DNA of 6,980 nucleotides from an uncultured Bacteroidota bacterium (GTDB lineage Bacteria > Bacteroidota > Bacteroidia > Chitinophagales > Chitinophagaceae), in assembly GCA_903912435.1 (NCBI GenBank), contig CAIWHI010000157.1:1-6980 (forward strand), in the 5' to 3' direction. Position 1 is the first letter of the stretch, and the number at the start of each line of letters is the position of its first letter. Below the pieces are notes generated by a model that saw only the letters and a list, made by a program, of their open reading frames with translations, searched no databases and was not told the origin of the DNA. Made by a program: the position numbers and the translations under genes. This document shows, one piece after another, positions 1 through 6,390 of the stretch.

Positions 1-205
1 GCTAATTTTAGCAGATGAGCCCACAGGAAACCTTGACCCTGATACCACAGATGAGATAATGCAGTTGTTATTCAATATTTGCCGTGACTACCAAACTGCA
101 TTCATCATGGCTACCCACGATTACACAATTATCCAAAAATACCCAGCCAGGGTTGTGCGTATAGAACATGGTATGGTAAAGGAGATTAGTGCGGCGGGGG
201 TGTAA
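1..205 (+). CDS. ftsE: Cell division ABC transporter ATP-binding protein FtsE, C-terminal 67 residues (5' end outside window)
   Basis: This is the last third of an ABC ATPase, read from base 2 to a TAA at 203-205. It opens inside the Walker B/D-loop block (LILADEPTGNLD), and the switch (H-loop) histidine follows in the motif MATHD about 27 residues later, so the ATPase core is intact as far as it is visible. The Walker A and signature motifs lie outside the window. FtsE pairs with the membrane protein FtsX to couple ATP hydrolysis to peptidoglycan hydrolase activation at the septum. The ending (ATHDYTIIQKYPAR followed by a short tail) resembles Bacteroidota FtsE more than the LolD or MacB exporters, which share the Walker B motif. 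No FtsX follows; the next gene is convergent, so ftsE ends its transcription unit here. The ABC ATPase call is near certain; the FtsE assignment is likely. Confidence 0.82.
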   Translation, partial: LILADEPTGNLDPDTTDEIMQLLFNICRDYQTAFIMATHDYTIIQKYPARVVRIEHGMVKEISAAGV

Positions 206-238
206 GGAGTTGGTAAAACCAATATTATATATTCATAA

Positions 239-291
239 TAAAGAAGAGCAGAATTAGTATTGATATCTAAATCTGCTCTTCTTTAGTTTTT
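239..291 (+). terminator. Intrinsic terminator of ftsE, probably bidirectional
   Basis: A perfect 14-bp inverted repeat (239-252 paired with 272-285) encloses an apical part that adds 4 more pairs (254-257 with 267-270) after one mismatch, leaving a 9-nt loop. On the + strand it is followed by GTTTTT (286-291), a standard U-tract. It lies 34 bp past the ftsE stop and 11 bp beyond the stop of the convergent T9SS cargo gene. It can also fold in the - strand transcript, where the following tract (TTATGAAT) is poorer in T, so termination in that direction is likely but weaker. Confidence 0.87.
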
Positions 292-295
292 ATAT

Positions 296-2977
296 CTACT
301 CAACCACAGATACTTTCTTCGTAACCCGCTGATGGCTATTAATACCCTCCAATTTTAATAAGTATAATCCGGGAGCGACATTCAGTTCAATTATTGTCTT
401 CTGGTTTAGGGCAGGATAAGTTTTTACCAATCGGCCTTCAATATCAGTAATGCTTATATTCCACTGCTCGCCAGTGTTAGGGATATCCAATGTCATTTTT
501 CCCTGTGATGGGTTAGGGTAAATCCGTATTTTATCTGCTATTGGGAATTCTGGTACTTTATTTACAAACGTGGCCTCAGCAAGTATGTTGGTGGTTGTGT
601 TGGTTACTACACCGGGATTATAATCGAAGAAAATATTGGCTGTTGCATGTATGGTATCACCTAGGGGTACAGTGTTTTTTACATTCATGGAATAGCTAAA
701 CCAACCATGACTACCCAACGGATTTGAAGCACTGTCGGGTAGGTTGATATTTTTTAAACTGAAATATAAACGGTTGCCTGCCATCCACGACACTGTGTGG
801 GAGGGGGCAGATGTATTCAGGAATTTAAATGTAGATGGGTCGAGTTTACTATCAAGGGTGTCAATTACCACTATGTTTTTAGCCCTGTAATTGCCTGTAT
901 TCTGGAAATTAACCGTAAATACCATTGTATTGTTCCTATGGAAAAATTTGGGCTGGTTCACTGATACATAGTTAGGGTCGTAGGCTGAAACAACCACCCT
1001 TTGGTAGATTGAAGAATCGTTGGTAACTACCACATTATCAGGGAAGGGTGATGTAGCTGTGAATGTCACAGTATCGCCCAAAACCAATGAGGTACTCACA
1101 GTTGCTACAATATTTATGTACATAATGCTATCAGACAGCAGATTAAGGTGATAGGTAAGGACATGCCCTGAAACTGAGGTAGGTGCAGGTGTTGATGAAA
1201 CAAAATTGACGTTTGCATCCAGGGTTATATCCATAGTGGTATCTACCGATACGCTTCCATTATTATATGCCAATGCCATTAGTCCAGTGGTATCGCCAGG
1301 TACAATACATGCACTGGCAACCCATAAAATCAGGTCTTGAATGCCCGGAACCAGGGTGTCCGCAAAATTATTATTGGGGAAAGTGGTTGAAGTGGATATA
1401 GGCAGGGTATAACCACCACACTCATTACGTTCGAAACGGTAGGTAGGGTGGCTTACTGTATATGTTCCATAAGGTACATTGCAGGCGTAGCTTCCTGTAT
1501 CTCCGGCAAATCCATAATAATCAACCCCTAAAGTAGTTTCATGTAGTTTTATTACTGAACCTCCCAAAGTCAAATCGCCTGAATTGTCAATGCAATCATG
1601 GTTATTGTCCTGGTATACATTGCCTGTCACTACTGATGGATATGTATTAAACAGACTATCAAAATTTAATGCCACCATATGCCAATCAGGCATATAAACC
1701 GGATTGCCACCCATAGCTGTGCAAAATGCCCCACCCATTTGATTCGGAATAAGGATTTCAGATGCATTTTCAATGAAAGGATAGGGAACAGAATACAAGT
1801 AGTTGAGGTGGATATCATAAAATGAGAAGCCTGGGGTATAGGAAGAAGTAAATAAAAGTTTACCTGTTGATAATTCTATACCCTGGTTTACCGCAGCAGT
1901 ATCGGTTGCGAAATGCATTGAATCGGTAATGTTTCCATTGTAATCCAGCTTTAAAAGTTTATTTACATGCGAAACAGAATCATAGACCATAATAGGTACC
2001 ACCATACCGCTGTCATGGGTTGGGATAATTATCATAGTTGAATTAGGATAAGAACTGCCAATAAGCGAATTGATATTAATATTCCATTGTGTGCTGCCGT
2101 CGCTACGAAGTTTGAGTACTGACTCATTTTGCATCCATGTGCCAAAATAGCTCCCATAAGTGGTTCTTCCGGTATCAGAGATTTTTAGAATGGCCAGTCC
2201 GCCATCTTGCGTTGGTACAATATTGTCAATCCACAAAGCATCAGGCCAGGAATAGCCCATACCAGTGGATATATTAATGCCATAAGTGAAGTCTCTTGCC
2301 CATAATACATTGTAATTCTGGTCTAACTTCTGTACATAGGTACGGGTAAGGTTACTATCATAGCCAATTCCCAAGCCACCAGAAGTGTCAATCAGGAAGA
2401 AGGAATCAGTGCCATAGATTAGATAGAAATTATTGCTTGAAGAGGCAATTAATTTTATATCCTGCCGGTCTAGTTTGGTAGTGTCAATAATTATATGTGA
2501 GGAAATAAAATTTCCGGAAGAATCAAATTGTTTTAACTCATAGCAGGGTGGTGTAGCCCCGAAATTATAAGCCGCCATTACATAATGTCCATTACCACTT
2601 AAGCGGATAACTGATTGGGTTACCCCCATAAAGTTCACTGTATCACTACCTCCCAAAAGAAGTACCCCACGGGCACCAAGAAGGGATGATAGCAAAAAGG
2701 TGGTATCCATTGGGTTTCTCTTAGTCCAAACTGTATCCCCATAATTGTTTATTTTAACTGCATATTGATAGGTATAAGCCATTAAAGAAGTGCCGGCACT
2801 TCCCCATAAAGAGCTGGTGAATAATGCACCATGACCATCGGTGAAGGTGGCTGAAACCGGATTGTTTTCCCATACGGTATCATATGGGTCAGGATAGTCC
2901 TTTAACCAGGTTTGGGCGTGTGATGAGAACACGCATAAAGTAAATAGCAGAACGATAGAAGATTTGAGAGGGTACAT
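296..2977 (-). CDS. Secreted T9SS type A sorting domain protein with beta-rich repeats and a DUF7619/DUF11-like domain
   Basis: An 893-residue exported protein. An N-terminal signal peptide (residues 1-21, hydrophobic core IVLLFTLCVF, likely cut within SHA-Q) sends it through Sec. Residues 23-440 are a Ser/Thr/Asn-rich region with recurring 'KLD..YNVLW', 'KLRSDGSTQW' and 'KLDYNGNI' segments, suggestive of beta-propeller-like blades, without a recognised catalytic motif. Residues 449-510 (GNVYQDNNHDCIDNSGD, then a Gly/Tyr-rich stretch) look like an SdrD B-type/Cna-B-like fold with a Ca-binding-style Asp/Asn cluster. Residues 550-660 resemble a DUF11-type Ig-like repeat. Residues 666-798 (YDPNY..., FTVNFQNTGN, ANIFFDYNPGV) match the DUF7619 pattern common in Bacteroidota secreted proteins. 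Residues 816-893 (IRIYPNPSQGKM ... GLYLLKLE) are the type A sorting domain, recognised by the T9SS and normally removed as the protein is attached to the cell surface or released. The ATG start is supported by the signal peptide and a good promoter just upstream. No enzymatic role can be read; an adhesin or surface structural role is inference. Confidence 0.9.
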   Translation of the reverse strand: MYPLKSSIVLLFTLCVFSSHAQTWLKDYPDPYDTVWENNPVSATFTDGHGALFTSSLWGSAGTSLMAYTYQYAVKINNYGDTVWTKRNPMDTTFLLSSLLGARGVLLLGGSDTVNFMGVTQSVIRLSGNGHYVMAAYNFGATPPCYELKQFDSSGNFISSHIIIDTTKLDRQDIKLIASSSNNFYLIYGTDSFFLIDTSGGLGIGYDSNLTRTYVQKLDQNYNVLWARDFTYGINISTGMGYSWPDALWIDNIVPTQDGGLAILKISDTGRTTYGSYFGTWMQNESVLKLRSDGSTQWNININSLIGSSYPNSTMIIIPTHDSGMVVPIMVYDSVSHVNKLLKLDYNGNITDSMHFATDTAAVNQGIELSTGKLLFTSSYTPGFSFYDIHLNYLYSVPYPFIENASEILIPNQMGGAFCTAMGGNPVYMPDWHMVALNFDSLFNTYPSVVTGNVYQDNNHDCIDNSGDLTLGGSVIKLHETTLGVDYYGFAGDTGSYACNVPYGTYTVSHPTYRFERNECGGYTLPISTSTTFPNNNFADTLVPGIQDLILWVASACIVPGDTTGLMALAYNNGSVSVDTTMDITLDANVNFVSSTPAPTSVSGHVLTYHLNLLSDSIMYINIVATVSTSLVLGDTVTFTATSPFPDNVVVTNDSSIYQRVVVSAYDPNYVSVNQPKFFHRNNTMVFTVNFQNTGNYRAKNIVVIDTLDSKLDPSTFKFLNTSAPSHTVSWMAGNRLYFSLKNINLPDSASNPLGSHGWFSYSMNVKNTVPLGDTIHATANIFFDYNPGVVTNTTTNILAEATFVNKVPEFPIADKIRIYPNPSQGKMTLDIPNTGEQWNISITDIEGRLVKTYPALNQKTIIELNVAPGLYLLKLEGINSHQRVTKKVSVVE

Positions 2978-2993
2978 TTGAATTAGGTTTTAA

Positions 2994-3024
2994 CAAATTT
3001 AACAAGCGCTAGCCATATTTCAAA
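2994..3024 (-). promoter_or_regulatory. Bacteroidota-type promoter of the T9SS cargo gene
   Basis: On the - strand, TAAATTTG (2994-3001) matches the Bacteroidota -7 consensus TAnnTTTG exactly, and a TTTG -33 element (3021-3024) lies 19 bp upstream, the usual spacing. The start codon is 16 bases past the -7 box, so the leader would be only about 10 nt. No Shine-Dalgarno sequence is seen before the ATG; the leader is A-rich, as is common in this phylum. A GCTAGC palindrome sits inside the spacer (3008-3013). This is the most complete promoter in the window. Confidence 0.65.
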
Positions 3025-3114
3025 ATGTTTTATTAAATAAATATCGGGAAACTAAAAGTTGGTAAATTTAGGCTAGCCCTTTGGTAAGACTATAAGGCAG
3101 ACTGTGTATTAATC

Positions 3115-3924
3115 TTATTCTATTTTTAAAAAGTGTTCAATTTTTTCAATATAAACCGACCCTGGGTAATCTTTTGCCATAACAGTAAACCCTTGCATAT
3201 GGTCGCCATCAAAGTCAATTAATGTAATTTGTGGTTTGGTGGTTTTCAGTTTCTTAACAGCGGCTACGGTAGTAACCTCGTCCTTTTTACCAGAAAAGAT
3301 GAGTATTGGTTGTTTGAGATCTTTCAATGTTTTCTCATAAGTATCATATCCTTTAGGTAGGATGATATCTTTTTCCTTTTTTGCATAATAAGATTTTATC
3401 TTGGCAGGACTGGTAACATAACCTTCGCCAATTATGAAATCAGGTTGGCAATATTTTGTAGCAAGGGTGGCAATTATGGTACCCATTGAAAAGGATATGA
3501 TTCCAGTTTTATTAGCTGGGTATTTTGTTTTGGCGAATTTAATCACAGTACTAAGGTCTGTGGTGAACTCATTGTAATAGAGCATCTTAGTATCAATAGC
3601 GAAACTATCACTTTCACCAAATCCACGGTAGTCGAACATAACTACAGTAAACCCTGACTGGGCCAGAATGGTAGCATGCATCAGCCACCACGACATATTT
3701 CCTGCATCAGCATATGCAAATACCAATGTGGTATGATTGTCGGTTTCTTTTGCTGGTAAAAACGTCCATGACTTAAGATTTACCTTGTCAGGTGTAAGAA
3801 GGTCATTCTTTTCGTAAGGCAGTTTTAGTGTATCTGGGATAGCCTCGTATTTTTTTGAGGGCTTAAGGGCAAATGTTTGCACCGATACAAATAGGAGTGA
3901 AAATATTAGGAGTGTTTTATACAT
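3115..3924 (-). CDS. Exported alpha/beta hydrolase, likely serine hydrolase
   Basis: A 269-residue alpha/beta-hydrolase fold protein, numbered here from the ATG at 3924. Residues 1-19 are a signal peptide (MYKTLLIFSLLFVSVQTFA), so it probably acts in the periplasm or at the outer membrane. DYRGFGESD (98-106) is the strand 4/loop motif typical of the fold. The nucleophile elbow is S-F-S-M-G around Ser146, with Ser in place of the usual first Gly of GxSxG. Asp215 in SGKKDEVT is the likely acid and His242 in DGDHMQG the likely base, completing a triad. The substrate cannot be inferred; esterase, lipase or peptidase-like activity are all possible. A longer frame beginning with TTG at 3942 exists, but the ATG is preferred: it puts the basic residue directly before the hydrophobic core, and the TTG codon lies inside a TAnnTTTG element. 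The 68-86 bp to the upstream glycosyltransferase and the separate promoter element argue for independent expression. Confidence 0.87.
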   Translation of the reverse strand: MYKTLLIFSLLFVSVQTFALKPSKKYEAIPDTLKLPYEKNDLLTPDKVNLKSWTFLPAKETDNHTTLVFAYADAGNMSWWLMHATILAQSGFTVVMFDYRGFGESDSFAIDTKMLYYNEFTTDLSTVIKFAKTKYPANKTGIISFSMGTIIATLATKYCQPDFIIGEGYVTSPAKIKSYYAKKEKDIILPKGYDTYEKTLKDLKQPILIFSGKKDEVTTVAAVKKLKTTKPQITLIDFDGDHMQGFTVMAKDYPGSVYIEKIEHFLKIE

Positions 3925-3939
3925 AAAAGGTATTTTCCT

Positions 3940-3947
3940 CAAATGTA
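3940..3947 (-). promoter_or_regulatory. Candidate -7 element of the alpha/beta hydrolase gene
   Basis: The - strand reads TACATTTG, a full match to TAnnTTTG, ending 15 bases before the preferred ATG at 3924, almost the same distance as at the T9SS cargo gene. No clear TTG -33 element sits 19-21 bp upstream, which lowers confidence. The overlapping GAGGAAAA (3933-3940) could instead be a distant Shine-Dalgarno (12 nt from the ATG); the two readings are largely exclusive, because a start of transcription near 3934 would leave out the GAGG. Confidence 0.38.
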
Positions 3948-4010
3948 TAGGACTTGTCTAATATTTTATATTTAATCAGGTTAAATAAGGTTAATGGGCA
4001 AAACAGGTTA

Positions 4011-4814
4011 TTATCCCTTCCTATCAATCACCATCTTTACCAAATGTTTACCCAGGCTAGTGAGCCATAAAAAGGGGAGAAGGAAAATAAAAAGGGGGTT
4101 GAGGCTTACCAAACGGCTATAGGCTTTGAGTTCGCCCTTACGCATTTTCCACTTGTTTTCGCTTATGCCACCCTTGCTGGTAAATTGCCTGAATATCTGG
4201 GTGAGAGGAATAGTTATGAAATATATTTTATGCTTGTAACCAATCCTAAGCCATAGGTCGAAATCCTCAGTATACCGCATTGTAGATTCAAAACGGTATT
4301 CGGGTTTGTTGGCAATAATGGCGCAGGAAGTTGCAATAATATTTCCTGGTAATAGTTTTATGAAGGGTAATTTGTAGAGTACTATATCTTCAGGCAGGCG
4401 TTTGTTGACAATCTGTTCCTGTGTAAAGGGATGATAAAACAGATTAATGCCGGGTTTGGCTGAAATGATGGTATTCAGCAACATCAACTTATCAGGATGC
4501 CAGATATCATCTGCATCAAGGAAGGCAATGTAATCACCGCTTGCCTGGTCCATGCCTGTATTCCGGGCAACCGAGCTACCTACATTAAATAATTTGGAAA
4601 GGTATTTTATTCGGCTTTCATACTTAGTCTCTAATATTTCACGAGTAGAATCTTTGCTTGCATCATCAACAACTATAATCTCAAAGGCAGGGTAGGTTTG
4701 CACTAATACCGATTCTAATGCCCGTTCTATCGTTTTTTCGGCATTATAGGCAGGTATGATTACGCTAAACTTTAAGTCCCTGTTTTTAGATGGCGTTTGT
4801 TGGCTAGTGTTCAT
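4011..4814 (-). CDS. Family 2 glycosyltransferase (GT-A fold)
   Basis: A 267-residue inverting glycosyltransferase that transfers a sugar from a nucleotide donor, likely during surface polysaccharide or glycolipid assembly at the inner face of the cytoplasmic membrane. The GT-A elements are in order: FSVIIPAYNAEKTI (16-29), the donor-binding acidic pair in IIVVDDAS (46-53, Asp50/Asp51), the N-G-SSVARNTGMDQASG block (77-93), the metal-binding DxD-type motif in FLDADDIWHPDK (98-109), and the likely catalytic-base region TEDFDLWLR (182-190). A hydrophobic segment near the C-terminus (about 239-256, LNPLFIFLLPFLWL) followed by basic residues suggests membrane anchoring or association. The length is typical of short GT2 enzymes. 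It follows the other glycosyltransferase in the same direction after an 86-bp gap, which fits a shared pathway. The ATG start is preceded by a weak AGG. The acceptor and sugar are not readable from sequence. Confidence 0.92.
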   Translation of the reverse strand: MNTSQQTPSKNRDLKFSVIIPAYNAEKTIERALESVLVQTYPAFEIIVVDDASKDSTREILETKYESRIKYLSKLFNVGSSVARNTGMDQASGDYIAFLDADDIWHPDKLMLLNTIISAKPGINLFYHPFTQEQIVNKRLPEDIVLYKLPFIKLLPGNIIATSCAIIANKPEYRFESTMRYTEDFDLWLRIGYKHKIYFITIPLTQIFRQFTSKGGISENKWKMRKGELKAYSRLVSLNPLFIFLLPFLWLTSLGKHLVKMVIDRKG

Positions 4815-4848
4815 TTTACCTACTGTTGGTATTATATTTATTTGGGGT

Positions 4849-4856
4849 CAAAGATA
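4849..4856 (-). promoter_or_regulatory. Candidate -7 element of the family 2 glycosyltransferase gene
   Basis: The - strand reads TATCTTTG, a full and common form of TAnnTTTG, ending 34 bases before the ATG at 4814 in the gap after the upstream glycosyltransferase. A matching -33 TTG at 19-21 bp is not evident. It would allow separate expression of this gene, although read-through from the upstream glycosyltransferase is also possible because no terminator hairpin is seen in the 86-bp gap. Confidence 0.45.
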
Positions 4857-4900
4857 GTGGGCTTGGTGCTTAATTTTATTATGTAGGCTGGGTTAAATAA

Positions 4901-5998
4901 CTAGGATGCAAATAATTGGGCATAGATAGCCACCAGTTTCTTTTCCTCTTCCTGCCAGCAATATTTCTCCCTGGCCAATAGGCAATTTTGTTGCAGCCTG
5001 GTATATAATTGCTCATCATTAAGCATCAGATTTAATTCCTTGGCAATACTTTCAGGAGTAGGTGAATCAATTAGTTGAGCTACTTCAAATTGTTGATTAA
5101 TAACCTCATATTCAGGGTAATTTATGCATAATTGAGGTACTCCATAATGCATATAATCGAAGAACCGGTTGGCTAAGGAAAGTCGGTTACTCAAGCTGGT
5201 ATCTTCAAAGAGGGTAATACCAATAGTTGCCTCCCGAGTATATTGGGTCAACTGTTCGGGTGGTACATACCCTTTGTAAATAACCTTTTTAGTAACATTA
5301 TACTTCGAAGCTAAATCCTGTGCTTCTTTGTAGAAATTCCCTTCACCACAAACCACCAATTTGCAGTCCACAAATTGCATGGCGGGTATCAACTGTTCAA
5401 AGCACCTGCCTACATTTACCCATCCCTGGTATAGGATGTACTTTTCAGGCTTCTCGGGTATTATTAATGGTTTTAGAATGGTGGCATTTCTTACCACGCC
5501 ATAGCTAACCCCATATCTTTTCCTGAATTCATCGGCATAGCAATCGCCAATGGTATAGCCGGTTGGGAAATTAGGAACGGTATGATTTCCTATCCACGTC
5601 CACATTTTGTGCACCGCCGGGCGGGAAATGACCTCTTTTAGGTCGGTGAAAATTTCATGTGCATCATATACCTTTTTTCTACCGGTTATCTTTGATGCAT
5701 AGTAAACTGGTAGTATAGTATCAAGGTCAATAGCACAAAGCACATCAGCCCTGCGGAATAGCAGGAAGAAAAACAGGAATAGCCAATATTGGAAATACAT
5801 TATTTTACCCTCCTCGGCAATAATAGGTAACCGCACTTGTTTGAAAGGTCTTGCAACTAATAGCTTGCTTTTTTTCCGTTTGAACCCTACTAATGTAACA
5901 TCATAACCTGCATTTACCAGGGATGTGCATATCCTTATCATGCGCTGGTCATAATTAAGGTCGTTTGTAACCGTGCAGATTATCTTTTTTGAAGCCAT
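4901..5998 (-). CDS. Family 4-like glycosyltransferase (GT-B fold)
   Basis: A 365-residue retaining-type glycosyltransferase with the two Rossmann-like halves of the GT-B fold. The N-terminal half begins KKIICTVTNDLNYDQRMIRI (residues 4-23), a form often seen in Bacteroidota GT4 enzymes, and includes a hydrophobic stretch (68-81, YFQYWLFLFFFLLF) that may dip into the membrane near the acceptor site, and YDAHEIF (111-117). The C-terminal donor half has ILYQGWVNVGRCFEQLI (188-204), VVCGEGNFYKEA (215-226) and NRFFDYMHYGVPQL (277-290), which corresponds to the nucleotide-sugar-binding NKxFEYMAxGxP block. The length is normal for the family. The ATG start places the first beta strand immediately after MAS, so it is well supported. 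An intrinsic terminator 66 bp upstream of its start insulates it from the genes to the right. It is most likely the first gene of a glycosyltransferase pair; the glycan made is unknown. Confidence 0.9.
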   Translation of the reverse strand: MASKKIICTVTNDLNYDQRMIRICTSLVNAGYDVTLVGFKRKKSKLLVARPFKQVRLPIIAEEGKIMYFQYWLFLFFFLLFRRADVLCAIDLDTILPVYYASKITGRKKVYDAHEIFTDLKEVISRPAVHKMWTWIGNHTVPNFPTGYTIGDCYADEFRKRYGVSYGVVRNATILKPLIIPEKPEKYILYQGWVNVGRCFEQLIPAMQFVDCKLVVCGEGNFYKEAQDLASKYNVTKKVIYKGYVPPEQLTQYTREATIGITLFEDTSLSNRLSLANRFFDYMHYGVPQLCINYPEYEVINQQFEVAQLIDSPTPESIAKELNLMLNDEQLYTRLQQNCLLAREKYCWQEEEKKLVAIYAQLFAS

Positions 5999-6008
5999 TC
6001 GGGGGCTG

Positions 6009-6016
6009 TAAAGATA
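6009..6016 (-). promoter_or_regulatory. Weak candidate -7 element of the family 4-like glycosyltransferase gene
   Basis: The - strand reads TATCTTTA, 7 of 8 positions against TAnnTTTG, ending 10 bases before the ATG at 5998. No convincing -33 element is seen. Because a terminator lies just upstream (6064-6100), a promoter for this gene has to lie in roughly 5999-6063, and this is the best candidate there. Confidence 0.3.
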
Positions 6017-6063
6017 ATCTTAAACGCTGAATTGTAATCTGCGGGTATTAAACGAGCTGATAC

Positions 6064-6100
6064 AAAAAGTAAAGCCAGACATTAATTTTGTCCGGCTTTA
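6064..6100 (-). terminator. Intrinsic terminator on the - strand, after the small ORF
   Basis: Bases 6090-6100 pair with 6070-6080 around a 9-nt AT-rich loop. The one imperfect position (6077/6093) is an A-C mismatch on the + strand but a U-G wobble in - strand RNA, so the 11-bp stem is intact only in that direction. It is followed on the - strand by C then TTTTT (6069-6064). The other direction lacks a T-tract. It therefore ends transcripts arriving from the right, namely the small ORF and possibly the amidohydrolase gene, and separates them from the glycosyltransferase pair. Confidence 0.78.
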
Positions 6101-6151
6101 AGAATCTGATTTTGTAGATGAAGACTAATAAAGAAATGCCAAATTGGGATT

Positions 6152-6307
6152 TTAAATTGATTGCGGTAAAACCACTTTGCCCAAAACTTTTTTAATATCT
6201 CTTATTTTTTTCGAATTGGGGTCTCTTTTGGCATTGTTTAAAGTAGCATCAACCTTAATATTTAAATCAGGTAGTAATTTATTTAGGTGTTCTAGTTTGC
6301 TATTCAT
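6152..6307 (-). CDS. Small basic hypothetical protein, 51 residues
   Basis: An ATG-to-TAA frame on the - strand, unrecognised as a family. It fills the otherwise empty 392-bp gap between the amidohydrolase and the glycosyltransferase pair. The product is hydrophilic with 9 Lys and 2 Arg against 4 Asp and 1 Glu, has no Cys, no Trp and no signal peptide or membrane segment, so it should be cytoplasmic. Two short amphipathic stretches stand out: residues 3-12 (SKLEHLNKLL) and 33-43 (KKIRDIKKVLG), joined by NNAKRDPNS. An in-frame stop sits two codons upstream of the ATG, which fixes the start. A TAnnTTTG-like element ends only 4 bases before the ATG and an intrinsic terminator on the same strand lies 51 bp after the stop, which together suggest an expressed unit. 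No Shine-Dalgarno sequence is seen. A nucleic-acid-binding or regulatory role would be a guess; a chance ORF in AT-rich DNA remains possible. Confidence 0.55.
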   Translation of the reverse strand: MNSKLEHLNKLLPDLNIKVDATLNNAKRDPNSKKIRDIKKVLGKVVLPQSI

Positions 6308-6390
6308 AGTTCAAAATTAAATCTTTTTATCCTCAATTAATACTGAACAAAAAATGCAAATCATAGATTTTTTTGTCCGTTTGATATACT
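6308..6390. other. AT-rich spacer between amidohydrolase and small ORF
   Basis: This 83-bp spacer is very AT-rich with A/T runs on both strands. No hairpin terminator was found for the amidohydrolase gene, so its transcript may run on through the small ORF to the terminator at 6064-6100. Apart from the -7-like element described separately, nothing else is seen. Confidence 0.5.
6312..6319 (-). promoter_or_regulatory. Candidate -7 element of the small ORF
   Basis: The - strand reads TAATTTTG, matching TAnnTTTG, with only 4 bases before the ATG at 6307. Transcription from it would begin at or next to the start codon, giving a leaderless message. No -33 TTG at the usual spacing was found; an ATTG lies only 14 bp upstream. 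In such AT-rich sequence the match could be chance. Confidence 0.25.

Noticed and set aside
3083..3105. Possible terminator hairpin after the alpha/beta hydrolase gene
   Set aside because: The AGACT copies here are direct, not inverted, repeats, and no stem followed by a T-tract could be drawn.
4815..4900. Possible terminator or small gene between the two glycosyltransferases
   Set aside because: No stable inverted repeat and no convincing frame were found; only a -7-like element stands out.
5320..5508. 62-codon open frame on the + strand
   Set aside because: It lies fully antisense to the well-supported family 4-like glycosyltransferase; the product has no recognisable domain and looks like a shadow frame.
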